Source of the DNA: AV40 sp038230255
Lineage (GTDB): Bacteria; Verrucomicrobiota; Verrucomicrobiia; Chthoniobacterales; UBA10450
DNA: 64,000 nt
Reading direction: 5' to 3'
Assembly: GCA_038230255.1 (NCBI GenBank)
Contig: JBBRNP010000001.1
Coordinates: 434,001 to 498,000, forward strand
Shown here: piece after piece, positions 16,714 to 25,232 of the stretch
Position numbering within the stretch: the stretch's first letter is position 1
How the letters are laid out: each line of letters starts with the position of its first letter
The notes under the pieces: model-generated
Told to the model about the DNA's origin: nothing
Databases searched by the model: none
The model's input: the letters and a program-made list of their open reading frames with translations, nothing else
Position numbers and translations under genes: made by a program

Positions 16714-18597
16714 TCATTCGATCAAACGTCGCCTGGTTTCGTGATAGGGCGAACCCGCCAGATAAAGATTGAGTTCGTTCTGAATTGGCTGGGTCAATTC
16801 GCGTCGTGTGGTTTTGCTGAACTGGAGCGCGCGTTGGGCTGTTTCCACGGCCGCTGAAAACTGCCCGTTCTCCGCATAAGCGGAAGCCAGCGTCCGAAGA
16901 ATCAGTGGATTCATTCCATTAGAAAGTCTGTTGGCCCGTTGAGCGAGGGCGAGGGCCCTCGGTCCGTTTCGAAGCGAAGGATCGGAACAAGTGGCCAACA
17001 TCCTCGCGAGATTGCTGTGAGCCGCCGCCGCTCGCGGCAGCAGCCGCACCGACGTTTCGAACTGATCAATCGCTTCTTTGAAGCGCCCTTTTCGGTACAA
17101 CGCCCTGCCGAGAGACGTGTGAGACGGCGGATAGTTCGGATTGGATTCTAACGCTTTCTCAAAGTTTACGATTGCCTCATCGATTCGGCCCTTTTTGAGA
17201 AACACACTTCCGAGACCGTCGTACGCTCGCCAGGGACGGTCGGGATTTATTTCCAATGCCCTTTGGAACTGCGCACTCGCTTCATCTAAAAGTTCCTTGT
17301 CAAAAAGAGCGCGTCCAATCTCAACGTGCGCTTCCCAGCTTTGTGGGTTCTTTTCGATGACGGTTCGATAACACGTTTCCGCGTCGCGGTACATGTGACT
17401 TTGATTCCAAGTCAAAACGGTCAATATCGCGAACAGGACAAAACAAAATCCGTAGCCGGCGGTGCGGCGCCATCCATGCCAGCGCGTTAGCAGAATCGCG
17501 AGCCCGGCTGAGACCGGAGTAATGATTCCAATGCTCGGGATGTACTGGAAATGATCGGCGACAAACGAAAGACGAAAGAAACTGATATTAAAAAATCCGA
17601 GCATTGGCACGGCCGCGACCGCGAAAAAAAGCAGACTTGCCAGCAATCCCCGCCATTTCTGTCGGAAGACCCATGCGAATACGTAAAAACCAAGCGCTGC
17701 AATCGGAAACAGATATTGCCACCACACGGACGCATCGACATTCCAACGCGGATAAATCAATACCAGATTTGCGGGCCAGAAGAGCTTGCCGATATAAAAC
17801 CAAAAAGCTCGTCCGGCGATCAGGAACCGCTCTATTGCAGAGAATTCGAATCCTTCGCCCTTCGCGCCGGCAAATTCACGTTCCATCCAAGCCGTGAAGA
17901 TTGCCGCAGCTATGCCCAAAGCTACAAACGGGATCAGCGGCGCAACGTCCTTTTTCCATTCCACTCTCTTTCGTTTCCACCAAACGGCAATCAGCAGCGC
18001 CGCCGGAAAAATTGCTACAATGGCCTTGACCATTAAGCCGAGAACGAACAGCAACAGAACGAGAGCGTACCATCGTACGCTTCTACTTTGGTCGAAGCGC
18101 AAATAGGCCAGGATTGCGGCGAACAAGAAAAGACCCGAGAGCGTATTCTTAAGCTCCGCCAGCCATGCCACCGATTCTGCCTGGACGGGGTGGAGGGCAA
18201 AGATCGTGCAGGCAAGCCAAGCCCCGGGGATCTTCAATTGCCTGAGAATTTTCAATAACAACAATGCTGAAGCAGCGTGAATCAGGATGTTGACCAGATG
18301 ATAGCCAAGCATCGAGTCTCCCCAGAGTTTGTCCTCAACCCAAAACACCGTATCGAGGAGCGGATGATACTGCCGTGTGGTCTGCGGCTCGATCCAGAGA
18401 TGCCCAAGACCACTCAGCGAACGGAGCTCCACCGTATTGATGAGATACATGAAGTCATCAAAAATGGGCTTCCCATTCCAAGCCGGTGCGTAGGCGCAAA
18501 AGGTTACAGCAAGCAGAGCTGTCCCGAAAAGCCAATCCCAAGAAGAACGAGAGTTGGCGTGCTGACTTGTTTCCTTTCGCGTTCGATCCATTCGCAT
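16714..18597 (-). CDS. membrane protein with TPR tail (TMTC / GT-C-like)
   Basis: 627 residues from the ATG at 18597; a TTG 60 bases upstream is possible but less convincing. Residues about 20-395 form around ten membrane helices with short loops, including YHPLLDTVFWVEDKLWG and FALHPVQAESVAWLAELKN, features shared with the transmembrane-TPR (TMTC) family and GT-C glycosyltransferases. Residues about 400-627 hold five to six TPR units (WEAHVEIGRALFDKELLDEA, AYDGLGSVFLKKGRIDEAI, SHTSLGRALYRKGRFKEAI). Probably involved in glycan transfer or surface-protein glycosylation; no catalytic site can be named with confidence. Common in Verrucomicrobiota and Planctomycetes. Confidence 0.8.
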   Translation of the reverse strand: MRMDRTRKETSQHANSRSSWDWLFGTALLAVTFCAYAPAWNGKPIFDDFMYLINTVELRSLSGLGHLWIEPQTTRQYHPLLDTVFWVEDKLWGDSMLGYHLVNILIHAASALLLLKILRQLKIPGAWLACTIFALHPVQAESVAWLAELKNTLSGLFLFAAILAYLRFDQSRSVRWYALVLLLFVLGLMVKAIVAIFPAALLIAVWWKRKRVEWKKDVAPLIPFVALGIAAAIFTAWMEREFAGAKGEGFEFSAIERFLIAGRAFWFYIGKLFWPANLVLIYPRWNVDASVWWQYLFPIAALGFYVFAWVFRQKWRGLLASLLFFAVAAVPMLGFFNISFFRLSFVADHFQYIPSIGIITPVSAGLAILLTRWHGWRRTAGYGFCFVLFAILTVLTWNQSHMYRDAETCYRTVIEKNPQSWEAHVEIGRALFDKELLDEASAQFQRALEINPDRPWRAYDGLGSVFLKKGRIDEAIVNFEKALESNPNYPPSHTSLGRALYRKGRFKEAIDQFETSVRLLPRAAAAHSNLARMLATCSDPSLRNGPRALALAQRANRLSNGMNPLILRTLASAYAENGQFSAAVETAQRALQFSKTTRRELTQPIQNELNLYLAGSPYHETRRRLIE

Positions 18598-18678
18598 TGC
18601 TGGAGGCTGTAGATGACTAGCACAGCCAGCTGCAGCTGACCGCAAAAACTTATCCAATCCCGGACGCGCGCCTTTGTT

Positions 18679-18688
18679 AAGATCGACA
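18679..18688 (+). repeat. AAGATCGACA motif, intergenic copy
   Basis: Exact copy of the dispersed 10-mer, followed by A, in the gap between two divergent genes. See the finding on this motif for all positions. Confidence 0.8.
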
Positions 18689-18743
18689 AATCACTCGCCG
18701 GCGCGGTTTGCCAAGAACGACCGTCAGGATGAAAATTGGTTAA

Positions 18744-19865
18744 ATGTCTTTCGCGACCATCCTCGATAGTCTGGCGTTTGAGAAATCGCCGCTTGTCCGG
18801 CGGTTCGAAGAACTGATTACGCCCAAATCCGACACCGAGTTGGAATCAATGGCGCAGATCTCCCGCGCGCTCACGGTTCAGAATTTTGGCCGGACAATGC
18901 GCCTCTTTGCGCCGCTTTATTTGTCGAATGAGTGCATAAACAATTGTCGCTATTGCGGGTTTTCGCGGGACAACCCGATTTTACGCGTGACTCTTAGCGT
19001 GGAGGAAGTCAGGGCCGAAGCCCGTTATCTCAGCGACGCTGGCTTCCGACAGGTCCTGTTGGTCGCAGGCGAGCATCCAAAGTTTGTCAGTGGCGATTAT
19101 CTCGGCGAATGCGTTCGGGCGTTAGCGTCCGATTTTCCTTCAATCGCTATTGAGGTTGGTCCAATGGCGAGCGCTGAATATGTCTCCATTGTTCGGGCAG
19201 GCGCCGAAGGGCTTGTTGTTTACCAGGAGACGTACCAGCGCGCAGTTTACGCGGAAATGCACACTGCGGGTCCCAAACGCGATTTTGATTATCGGTTGGA
19301 TTGCCCCGAGCGCGCATACAATGCCGGATTTCGCCGGCTTGGAATCGGAGCGCTTTTCGGGCTGTGGCGTTGGCAGGATGAAGCCGTCGCCCTGGCCGCG
19401 CATGTTGATTATTTATTGCGCCGCTGTTGGCAGGCCCAAATCACTGTCAGCTTGCCCCGTCTGCGCCCGGCTGCAGGCGGGTTCCGGCCGCTCTTTTCGA
19501 TGAGTGATCGGGAACTGGCGCAACTGGTCTGCGCTTTGCGCATTAGTTTTCCGCAGGTCGGGATCGTCTTGAGCACGCGCGAACGGCCTTCCTTGCGCGA
19601 TGCATTGGTCTCGTTAGGCGTGACGATGATGAGCGCTGGTAGTCACACCGAGCCCGGCGGCTACACGCGCCGCGGCATCGAACATTTGCACCAGACCGTG
19701 CGCGGTCGAATCATGCCGCCGGAGTTTCAGGACGGGGAAGACCGTTTGGCCACCGGTCAATTTGAAATTAGCGATGACCGGTCTCCGGAAAAGATCGCCG
19801 CCATTTTGCGGGAACAGGGCTTTGACCCGGTCTGGAAGGATTGGGAGCAGACGCTCTCCCGCTGA
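18744..19865 (+). CDS. thiH: 2-iminoacetate synthase (tyrosine lyase) ThiH
   Basis: Radical SAM enzyme that cleaves tyrosine to dehydroglycine (2-iminoacetate) for the thiazole ring of thiamine. 373 residues, normal. The [4Fe-4S] motif C-x3-C-x2-C is seen in ECINNCRYCGFSRDN (Cys 64, 68, 71), preceded by the family sequence FAPLYLSN. Further markers are YQETYQRAVYAEMH, GALFGLWRW and SAGSHTEPGGY. It overlaps thiS (TGATG). The partner ThiG is not in the window. Confidence 0.95.
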   Translation: MSFATILDSLAFEKSPLVRRFEELITPKSDTELESMAQISRALTVQNFGRTMRLFAPLYLSNECINNCRYCGFSRDNPILRVTLSVEEVRAEARYLSDAGFRQVLLVAGEHPKFVSGDYLGECVRALASDFPSIAIEVGPMASAEYVSIVRAGAEGLVVYQETYQRAVYAEMHTAGPKRDFDYRLDCPERAYNAGFRRLGIGALFGLWRWQDEAVALAAHVDYLLRRCWQAQITVSLPRLRPAAGGFRPLFSMSDRELAQLVCALRISFPQVGIVLSTRERPSLRDALVSLGVTMMSAGSHTEPGGYTRRGIEHLHQTVRGRIMPPEFQDGEDRLATGQFEISDDRSPEKIAAILREQGFDPVWKDWEQTLSR

Positions 19866-20065
19866 TGCGCATCTCGCTCAACGGCCGGGAAGCAGACGCA
19901 GGTAGCGCGCAAACGGTGGCCGAACTTATCGGACACTTTGAATTGCCGCCCGAGACGGTGTTAATCGAGCATAACGGCGTTGCTTTGCACCGGCGCGAAT
20001 GGCCGCAAAAGGCGCTAACTGATGGCGACCGAATAGAAATTATTCGCGTTGTCGCCGGCGGGTGA
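19865..20065 (+). CDS. thiS: sulfur carrier protein ThiS
   Basis: Ubiquitin-like carrier, 66 residues, that brings sulfur as a C-terminal thiocarboxylate for thiazole formation. It starts MRISLNGREADAG, has the usual VAELIGHFELPPETVLIEHN region and ends IIRVVAGG with the required diglycine. Its ATG shares a base with the thiH stop, so the two are translationally coupled; the order thiH-thiS without thiG is unusual. Confidence 0.95.
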   Translation: MRISLNGREADAGSAQTVAELIGHFELPPETVLIEHNGVALHRREWPQKALTDGDRIEIIRVVAGG

Positions 20066-20189
20066 GCCGGGCACAGACAAGATGCCGCGGTCACGACCCG
20101 GAAGTCGCAATTCAGGTGAGGCAAAGAAAGGCCCGCGGACCGGGATTTATCGTGATGGAGCTTCGGTTCTAAGATATTGATTGGCCGCA

Positions 20190-21854
20190 ATGTTCGACGC
20201 GATCGCGCAATTTCTTCGGCACCCGATCAGAACGGCGAAAGCACTCAGCCGGGTAGTCAACGCTAAACCTGAGGTCGTGGATAAGTCCGCGGGGAAGACC
20301 AACCGGTCGCCGAAAATGGCCATGCTGGAACGGGGCGAGTGGATCCTCGCGATTGTGCTTTCGGCCACAGTTTTGTTTCTTCTGATCGTTCGCACAACAC
20401 ACGCTGGAGCACTTTGGCGAGACGAATGCGAGTCCGTGCAATGGGCGCGAATGCCTCGATTCGCCGATGTGCTTGCAAATTTTAAGTACAACTCCTTTCC
20501 AGTTCTCTTCCCGACGATTGTCCGGACCTACACGACATTATTCGACGCAAGCGACCTCAGTTTGCGTTTTTTTGGTCTTGCGGTGGGAATTGCCTTTATT
20601 GGAACAGCTTGGTTTCAGTCGAGAAGCATAACCGGTCAAGTGCCTCTGCTCCTACTCGCGTTGGTTGGTCTGAACCCAAATTTCCTCACCGCCGGAACGT
20701 GGGTCCGCGGATATGGGCTTGGGAGTGTTCTGATCGTTCTCGGATTTAGCTTGACCGCAAAGTTCTTGCTTCAGCCGACGACGTCGAGGCTATGGTCAGT
20801 GTTCCTCATCTCACTGGTCGGCATGCAGTGTCTCTTTTTTAATAGTGCGCTGGTTCCGGCAATTATTTTGGCGGGGACGGTCGTGTTGCTCCTGCACCGC
20901 CGGATCAAATGGACGTTGCTTTTGCTGTGCGTCGGGGGCGCGTGCGCGACGACCTATGTTCCGTATCTCCTGAAGTTTTACTTCCACGAGCGACGACCCC
21001 AGGTTCAGATCAGAAAGGCAGTATCTCATAACTTTGGGCAGCGACTGCAGGAACAGCTGGTGGAGGCCAGCGGGGTGCCCATTTCTATCATGCCTTGGGT
21101 TTGGCTCGGCATCGTGTTGTTGTCAGTTGGCGGAGCCACTTGGCGGCTAAGGGGTATCTGGGGCAAAAAACCTACGTCGCAGCGCGATATGCTGCTATTC
21201 GGCGTGATTACTATTTGCGCTTCGATTCCCCTCTACTATGCCTTTATGCTTTTGGTCCACAGGCCGCCGCTAACACGCTATTATCTCGCTGGCTTTTGTT
21301 TAGTTGCCTCAGCGGCTGATCTCCTTTTTGCAAATCTTTCGCGCTGGTACTGGCTGCGCCTCGCTCGGTTCGCGACGGTGCTCGTTGGGGCGCTGATACT
21401 GCCTTATCTACTCTGGCCAGCCGTGGTCCAGCGGCAAACAAACATCGACGTCATCGCGCAAGAACTGGAAAAGGATGCAGGTCCGAACGATGTGATCGTT
21501 GTAACTTGGTGGTCGCTCGGCATTTCGTTCAATTGGTACTACCACGGATCGGCTCGTTGGATGACGCTCCCAGAAATTCGGGACCATCGAATGCATCGCT
21601 ACGATCTCCTGCGGGAAAAAATGGCAGAGCCTCTTCTTCTCGCGGATGTGCAACAAGCAGTCGCTGCCGCGCTGCAATCTGGAAATCGTGTCTGGATCGT
21701 CAACCGCGTCAAAGGCCGCTCTGCGTGGTCACGACAATTCGGCACATTCCTACAGCGTCACGCTACTAAGAACCGGACAATTATTCCCGCACAACCAGGC
21801 GTCAGCGCACAGGAGAACACGTTGCTGTTGCTTACGGAAGGTTGGAGCGATTGA
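20190..21854 (+). CDS. polytopic membrane glycosyltransferase-like protein (GT-C/ArnT-PMT type)
   Basis: 554 residues from the ATG at 20190 (a TTG lies three codons earlier). After a cytoplasmic N-terminus (1-50) there are about ten hydrophobic helices. The first large loop carries WRDECESVQWAR; an acidic residue in this loop is the usual metal or catalytic site of GT-C enzymes acting on polyprenyl-phosphate sugars. A soluble C-terminal part (about 430-554) has VVTWWSLGISFNWYYHG. The substrate is unknown. It follows thiS after 124 bases in which I see nothing else, and is probably not functionally linked to thiamine synthesis. Confidence 0.72.
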   Translation: MFDAIAQFLRHPIRTAKALSRVVNAKPEVVDKSAGKTNRSPKMAMLERGEWILAIVLSATVLFLLIVRTTHAGALWRDECESVQWARMPRFADVLANFKYNSFPVLFPTIVRTYTTLFDASDLSLRFFGLAVGIAFIGTAWFQSRSITGQVPLLLLALVGLNPNFLTAGTWVRGYGLGSVLIVLGFSLTAKFLLQPTTSRLWSVFLISLVGMQCLFFNSALVPAIILAGTVVLLLHRRIKWTLLLLCVGGACATTYVPYLLKFYFHERRPQVQIRKAVSHNFGQRLQEQLVEASGVPISIMPWVWLGIVLLSVGGATWRLRGIWGKKPTSQRDMLLFGVITICASIPLYYAFMLLVHRPPLTRYYLAGFCLVASAADLLFANLSRWYWLRLARFATVLVGALILPYLLWPAVVQRQTNIDVIAQELEKDAGPNDVIVVTWWSLGISFNWYYHGSARWMTLPEIRDHRMHRYDLLREKMAEPLLLADVQQAVAAALQSGNRVWIVNRVKGRSAWSRQFGTFLQRHATKNRTIIPAQPGVSAQENTLLLLTEGWSD

Positions 21855-21899
21855 GGCGCTTACCCGCGTAAACGTGAAGTCGGGCTGCAGACGTCGATC

Positions 21900-23300
21900 T
21901 TATCGGGTTGCAGCGCTTTTAACGACAACGCGCATCCCGTCGGTCTGAATAATTGTGATCGGAGTTTGCGGTGCGATGAACTCTCCCTCGGTCACAACAT
22001 CGACAACGTGATCTGCGAAACGCGCCTTGCCGCTCGGCCGCAAGATCGACAACGAGATTCCTTCGGTTCCTGGCGAAAGATCGAAGGCGGTGGCGAATGC
22101 GCGCGGCACGCCAGCTAGGGACGGGCCGGGGGGATTTGTGGTCATGAGCGCGAACCGTCGATAAAAACTGGTGCGCGGTAGATATTTTGCGAGCAGCGCA
22201 ATCACGATCGCGGCTGAGATAAGCGCGATGAAAAGATTACGCAGCGGAACTGCCAGCATGTCGCCGGTCGGGAAAAATGGTTGCTCCGGATAACGATCGA
22301 TCATCGCCCAAAGCATTGAGGCGAGCATGAGCAGAACGCCGAGTACCCCGAACACGATCGTGGAGTGAGCGAAAAAAAGAATCTCGATGATCACGAGTGC
22401 CAGACCGAGAATAAAAAGAGCGACTACTTCCCAGCCAGCGAGACCGGCCAGATAGTGGCCGAGGAAAAAGAGCGCGAAGCAGATGGCGGAGATAATTCCC
22501 GGCAGACTTGCTCCCGGAATTTTGAATTCAAGGTAAGCGCCCACGATTCCGGCAAGTAAAAGCAAAGGCGCGAGCGCCGTCAGCCAAAGCGCGAGTCGCT
22601 CGAAGCCAGTGGGATGAATCGAAACTACGTTGCCTTTGACGCCCGCTTTCTTTGTAAGATCAACAATCGAATCGGCGACCCCATCGGCCAGTAAAGGTTT
22701 GCCGTTTATTTTTTCCGTTGCTTCCTGGGTATTGAGAGTGAGCAAAGTCCCTTTGGCGTGAATCACTCGGTCGCCAATTTTCACTTCCTTCTCCTTGTTC
22801 ATGAACGCTTCGCCGATGTCGGGATTGTGCCCGTTCTTGAGCGCGGAGCCCCGGATCAAGGCAGACCAGTAGGAAATGGTCTTCTCGCGAGCGGTCAGGG
22901 GAAGATCTTCGCCGGTCGGCGAAATCGGTGCGGCCGCACCAATAGCACTAACCGGCGCCATGTAGATATGCTGTGTGGCCAGAGCAATGAGGGCGCCGGC
23001 CGATCCAGCGTTCGAATTAATAAATGTGTAAGTGGGAATGGTGGCGTGATTCAGCGCGCTCGTTATTTCTTCTGCGCTGTCGAGCCGTCCGCCATAAGTA
23101 TTCATTTCGAAAATAATTGCACTCGCGCCGCTGGTTTCGGCGGTCTTGAGCGCGCGACGCAGAAAAGTAAGAAGCGAAGGCGAAATCTCGCCGTTAATGG
23201 GCGCAACGACCACGTCCCCTTTATGAATGACCTCCCGGGCCTGCCCGATCTCCAGCGCAGACAAGACCGTGATTAAAATAAGGACCGGCAATTTCTTCAT
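21900..23300 (-). CDS. nfeD: NfeD family membrane-bound serine protease (ClpP-class, long form)
   Basis: 466 residues: signal peptide (1-21), a ClpP/crotonase-fold protease domain (about 25-210), a block of five to six membrane helices (about 235-375), and a C-terminal NfeD OB-fold domain (ATAFDLSPGTEGISLSILRP to the end). The protease domain shows FEMNTYGGRLDSAEEI and the nucleophile region INSNAGSAGALIALA, with a downstream Lys in NKEKEVKIGDR. Long NfeD proteins cleave membrane-linked partners such as stomatins; no stomatin gene lies beside it here. It is divergent from dnaG. Confidence 0.9.
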   Translation of the reverse strand: MKKLPVLILITVLSALEIGQAREVIHKGDVVVAPINGEISPSLLTFLRRALKTAETSGASAIIFEMNTYGGRLDSAEEITSALNHATIPTYTFINSNAGSAGALIALATQHIYMAPVSAIGAAAPISPTGEDLPLTAREKTISYWSALIRGSALKNGHNPDIGEAFMNKEKEVKIGDRVIHAKGTLLTLNTQEATEKINGKPLLADGVADSIVDLTKKAGVKGNVVSIHPTGFERLALWLTALAPLLLLAGIVGAYLEFKIPGASLPGIISAICFALFFLGHYLAGLAGWEVVALFILGLALVIIEILFFAHSTIVFGVLGVLLMLASMLWAMIDRYPEQPFFPTGDMLAVPLRNLFIALISAAIVIALLAKYLPRTSFYRRFALMTTNPPGPSLAGVPRAFATAFDLSPGTEGISLSILRPSGKARFADHVVDVVTEGEFIAPQTPITIIQTDGMRVVVKSAATR

Positions 23301-23377
23301 TGTTTGGAAAGCGTCCCGGCGCTGAGTAAGTTTGGCATCGCTTCAGAACGCAAACGAGCGAAAAATAAACAGCCCAC

Positions 23378-25180
23378 GTGATTCCATCGGAAACCATAGA
23401 GCAAGTCGCAGCCGCCAACGACATCGTCGAGGTGATCGGCGCGTATTTCCCGGTGAAACGGGCCGGTGCTAATTTCAAGGCGCTCTGTCCATTCCATCAG
23501 GAAAAAACGCCGTCCTTTCACGTCAATCCCCAGCGCCAGACGTTTCATTGCTTTGGCTGCGGGGTCGGCGGAAGCGTTTTCCGGTTCGTGATGGAATATG
23601 AGCATCTCGATTTTCCTTCGGCCGTGCAAAAACTGGCGGCGCGCGTTGGCATTCCAATTGTCGAGGAACGCGCGGCTGCGGACAAAGATCGACAACATGA
23701 AGCGCGCCGCACCCTGCTCAAGCTCCATGCTGAGACCGCGGAGTGGTTTCAAGAAAACCTGTTAAAGAAGCCGTTCGCGGAAGCGGCCCGTGATTATTTA
23801 AAAAATCGTGGAATCGACAAGTCAGTCGCGAAGAATTGGCAGCTCGGTTTTGCGCCGGACAGTTGGGACGCGTTTTTGAAATGGGCGCTCGACCGCGGCT
23901 ATTCGCGCAGTCAGTTATTGCAGAGCGGGCTGGTCAAGCCGCGTGATGAAGAACAGCCCGGTAGCGAAGTCTACGATCGTTTCCGTGGTCGAATCATATT
24001 TCCGATCTGCAACGACGTCGGCGAGGTCATTGCGTTCAGCGGCCGGTTGCTCGAGTCGGATCCGCAAGGCGCGAAGTATTTGAACTCGCCGGAAACGCCG
24101 CTCTTTCAAAAAGGGCGCGTGCTTTTTGGATTGCACAAAACCAAACGGGCATTGATTGAAGCAAATTGCGCGATCGTGTGCGAAGGCCAGCTCGATTTAA
24201 TCACGTTGTTTGAAGCCGGAATTAAAAACGTGGTTGCGCCGCAAGGCACTGCTTTCACCGAACATCAGGCCCGAATTCTGAAGCGCTTCGTCGAGGAGGT
24301 GGTTCTCTGTTTCGATGCCGATCAGGCTGGAAGGAAAGCAGCGGAACATTCCCTCGACGCGCTACTTCAAAACGATCTGATCGTGCGCGTGTTAGACATG
24401 CCACCCGGCGAGGACCCTGATTCGCTCATTCGACGCGACGGGAAAGAAGAATTTGAAAAACGCGTCACATCTGCGCGCGACTTTTTCGATTATTGGATCG
24501 ATCGCGAAGCTGCAGCTGTCGATGTGAGCTCGCTTGGCGCAAAAATGCAGCTCGCGCGCAAACTTGCCGAAACTCTTTCGCAAGTGCGCGATCCGCTCAT
24601 GCGCGGCCAGGTCTCGAACAAGATGAGTGCGCGTCTTGGCGTTCCTGCATCTGAATTCGGAAAGCTTATGACCGAGCCGCGAATTGAACGCAGGGGAGGA
24701 TCTGTCCCGGCCCGGTCGGCAGCAGCGATGGCGCCGCGGCATGACATTGCCGTCCTTTGCGTTCTAGCCTTGCGTGACGAAGCGGCCCGCAAGTTTCTTC
24801 GTGAGCAGAACTGGCGCGACGTGCTGCCGCAAATCTCCGGCACGGAGTTGCTCATCCGGATTCTGGAGAGCGATCTGCGGCCGGACGAACCGGTTTCCCT
24901 GAATTCCTTTATGTCGCAATTGACGGCGGAAGAGGAGGGCGTGGTTTCTGCTTGGCTGATGCAAAAGGTGCCGGCAAACGCAATAGAAGTGGCTGAGAGC
25001 TGGTGGAAAGGCCTAACTCAAGCGACTTTACGTCGCCAGCTAGAGATTGCCGAAACGCGAATGCGCCTGCCCCAATTGACCACGGGCGAGGTCGTTAATT
25101 TGCAGAAAGAAATTGTTGACCTGCGGGAACAACTCGCCCAGATTTCTCGGCTTTCGTCTGTTCCCGAGGCCGGCCGGTGA
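23378..25180 (+). CDS. dnaG: DNA primase
   Basis: Makes RNA primers at the replication fork. 600 residues with a GTG start. The CHC2 zinc finger is complete: Cys37, His40, Cys58, Cys61 (ALCPFHQEKTPSFH ... TFHCFGCGVGG). The Toprim domain shows CEGQLDLITLFEAG and FDADQAGRKAAE. A C-terminal helicase-interacting region follows. It lies directly before rpoD, as in the classical macromolecular-synthesis arrangement (rpsU absent). One exact AAGATCGACA copy lies within it at 23685. Confidence 0.96.
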   Translation: MIPSETIEQVAAANDIVEVIGAYFPVKRAGANFKALCPFHQEKTPSFHVNPQRQTFHCFGCGVGGSVFRFVMEYEHLDFPSAVQKLAARVGIPIVEERAAADKDRQHEARRTLLKLHAETAEWFQENLLKKPFAEAARDYLKNRGIDKSVAKNWQLGFAPDSWDAFLKWALDRGYSRSQLLQSGLVKPRDEEQPGSEVYDRFRGRIIFPICNDVGEVIAFSGRLLESDPQGAKYLNSPETPLFQKGRVLFGLHKTKRALIEANCAIVCEGQLDLITLFEAGIKNVVAPQGTAFTEHQARILKRFVEEVVLCFDADQAGRKAAEHSLDALLQNDLIVRVLDMPPGEDPDSLIRRDGKEEFEKRVTSARDFFDYWIDREAAAVDVSSLGAKMQLARKLAETLSQVRDPLMRGQVSNKMSARLGVPASEFGKLMTEPRIERRGGSVPARSAAAMAPRHDIAVLCVLALRDEAARKFLREQNWRDVLPQISGTELLIRILESDLRPDEPVSLNSFMSQLTAEEEGVVSAWLMQKVPANAIEVAESWWKGLTQATLRRQLEIAETRMRLPQLTTGEVVNLQKEIVDLREQLAQISRLSSVPEAGR

Positions 25181-25232
25181 CTGTCGATCTATGGGAACGC
25201 TGATCGAAGGCCGCAAACCTTAACCCACAGTC

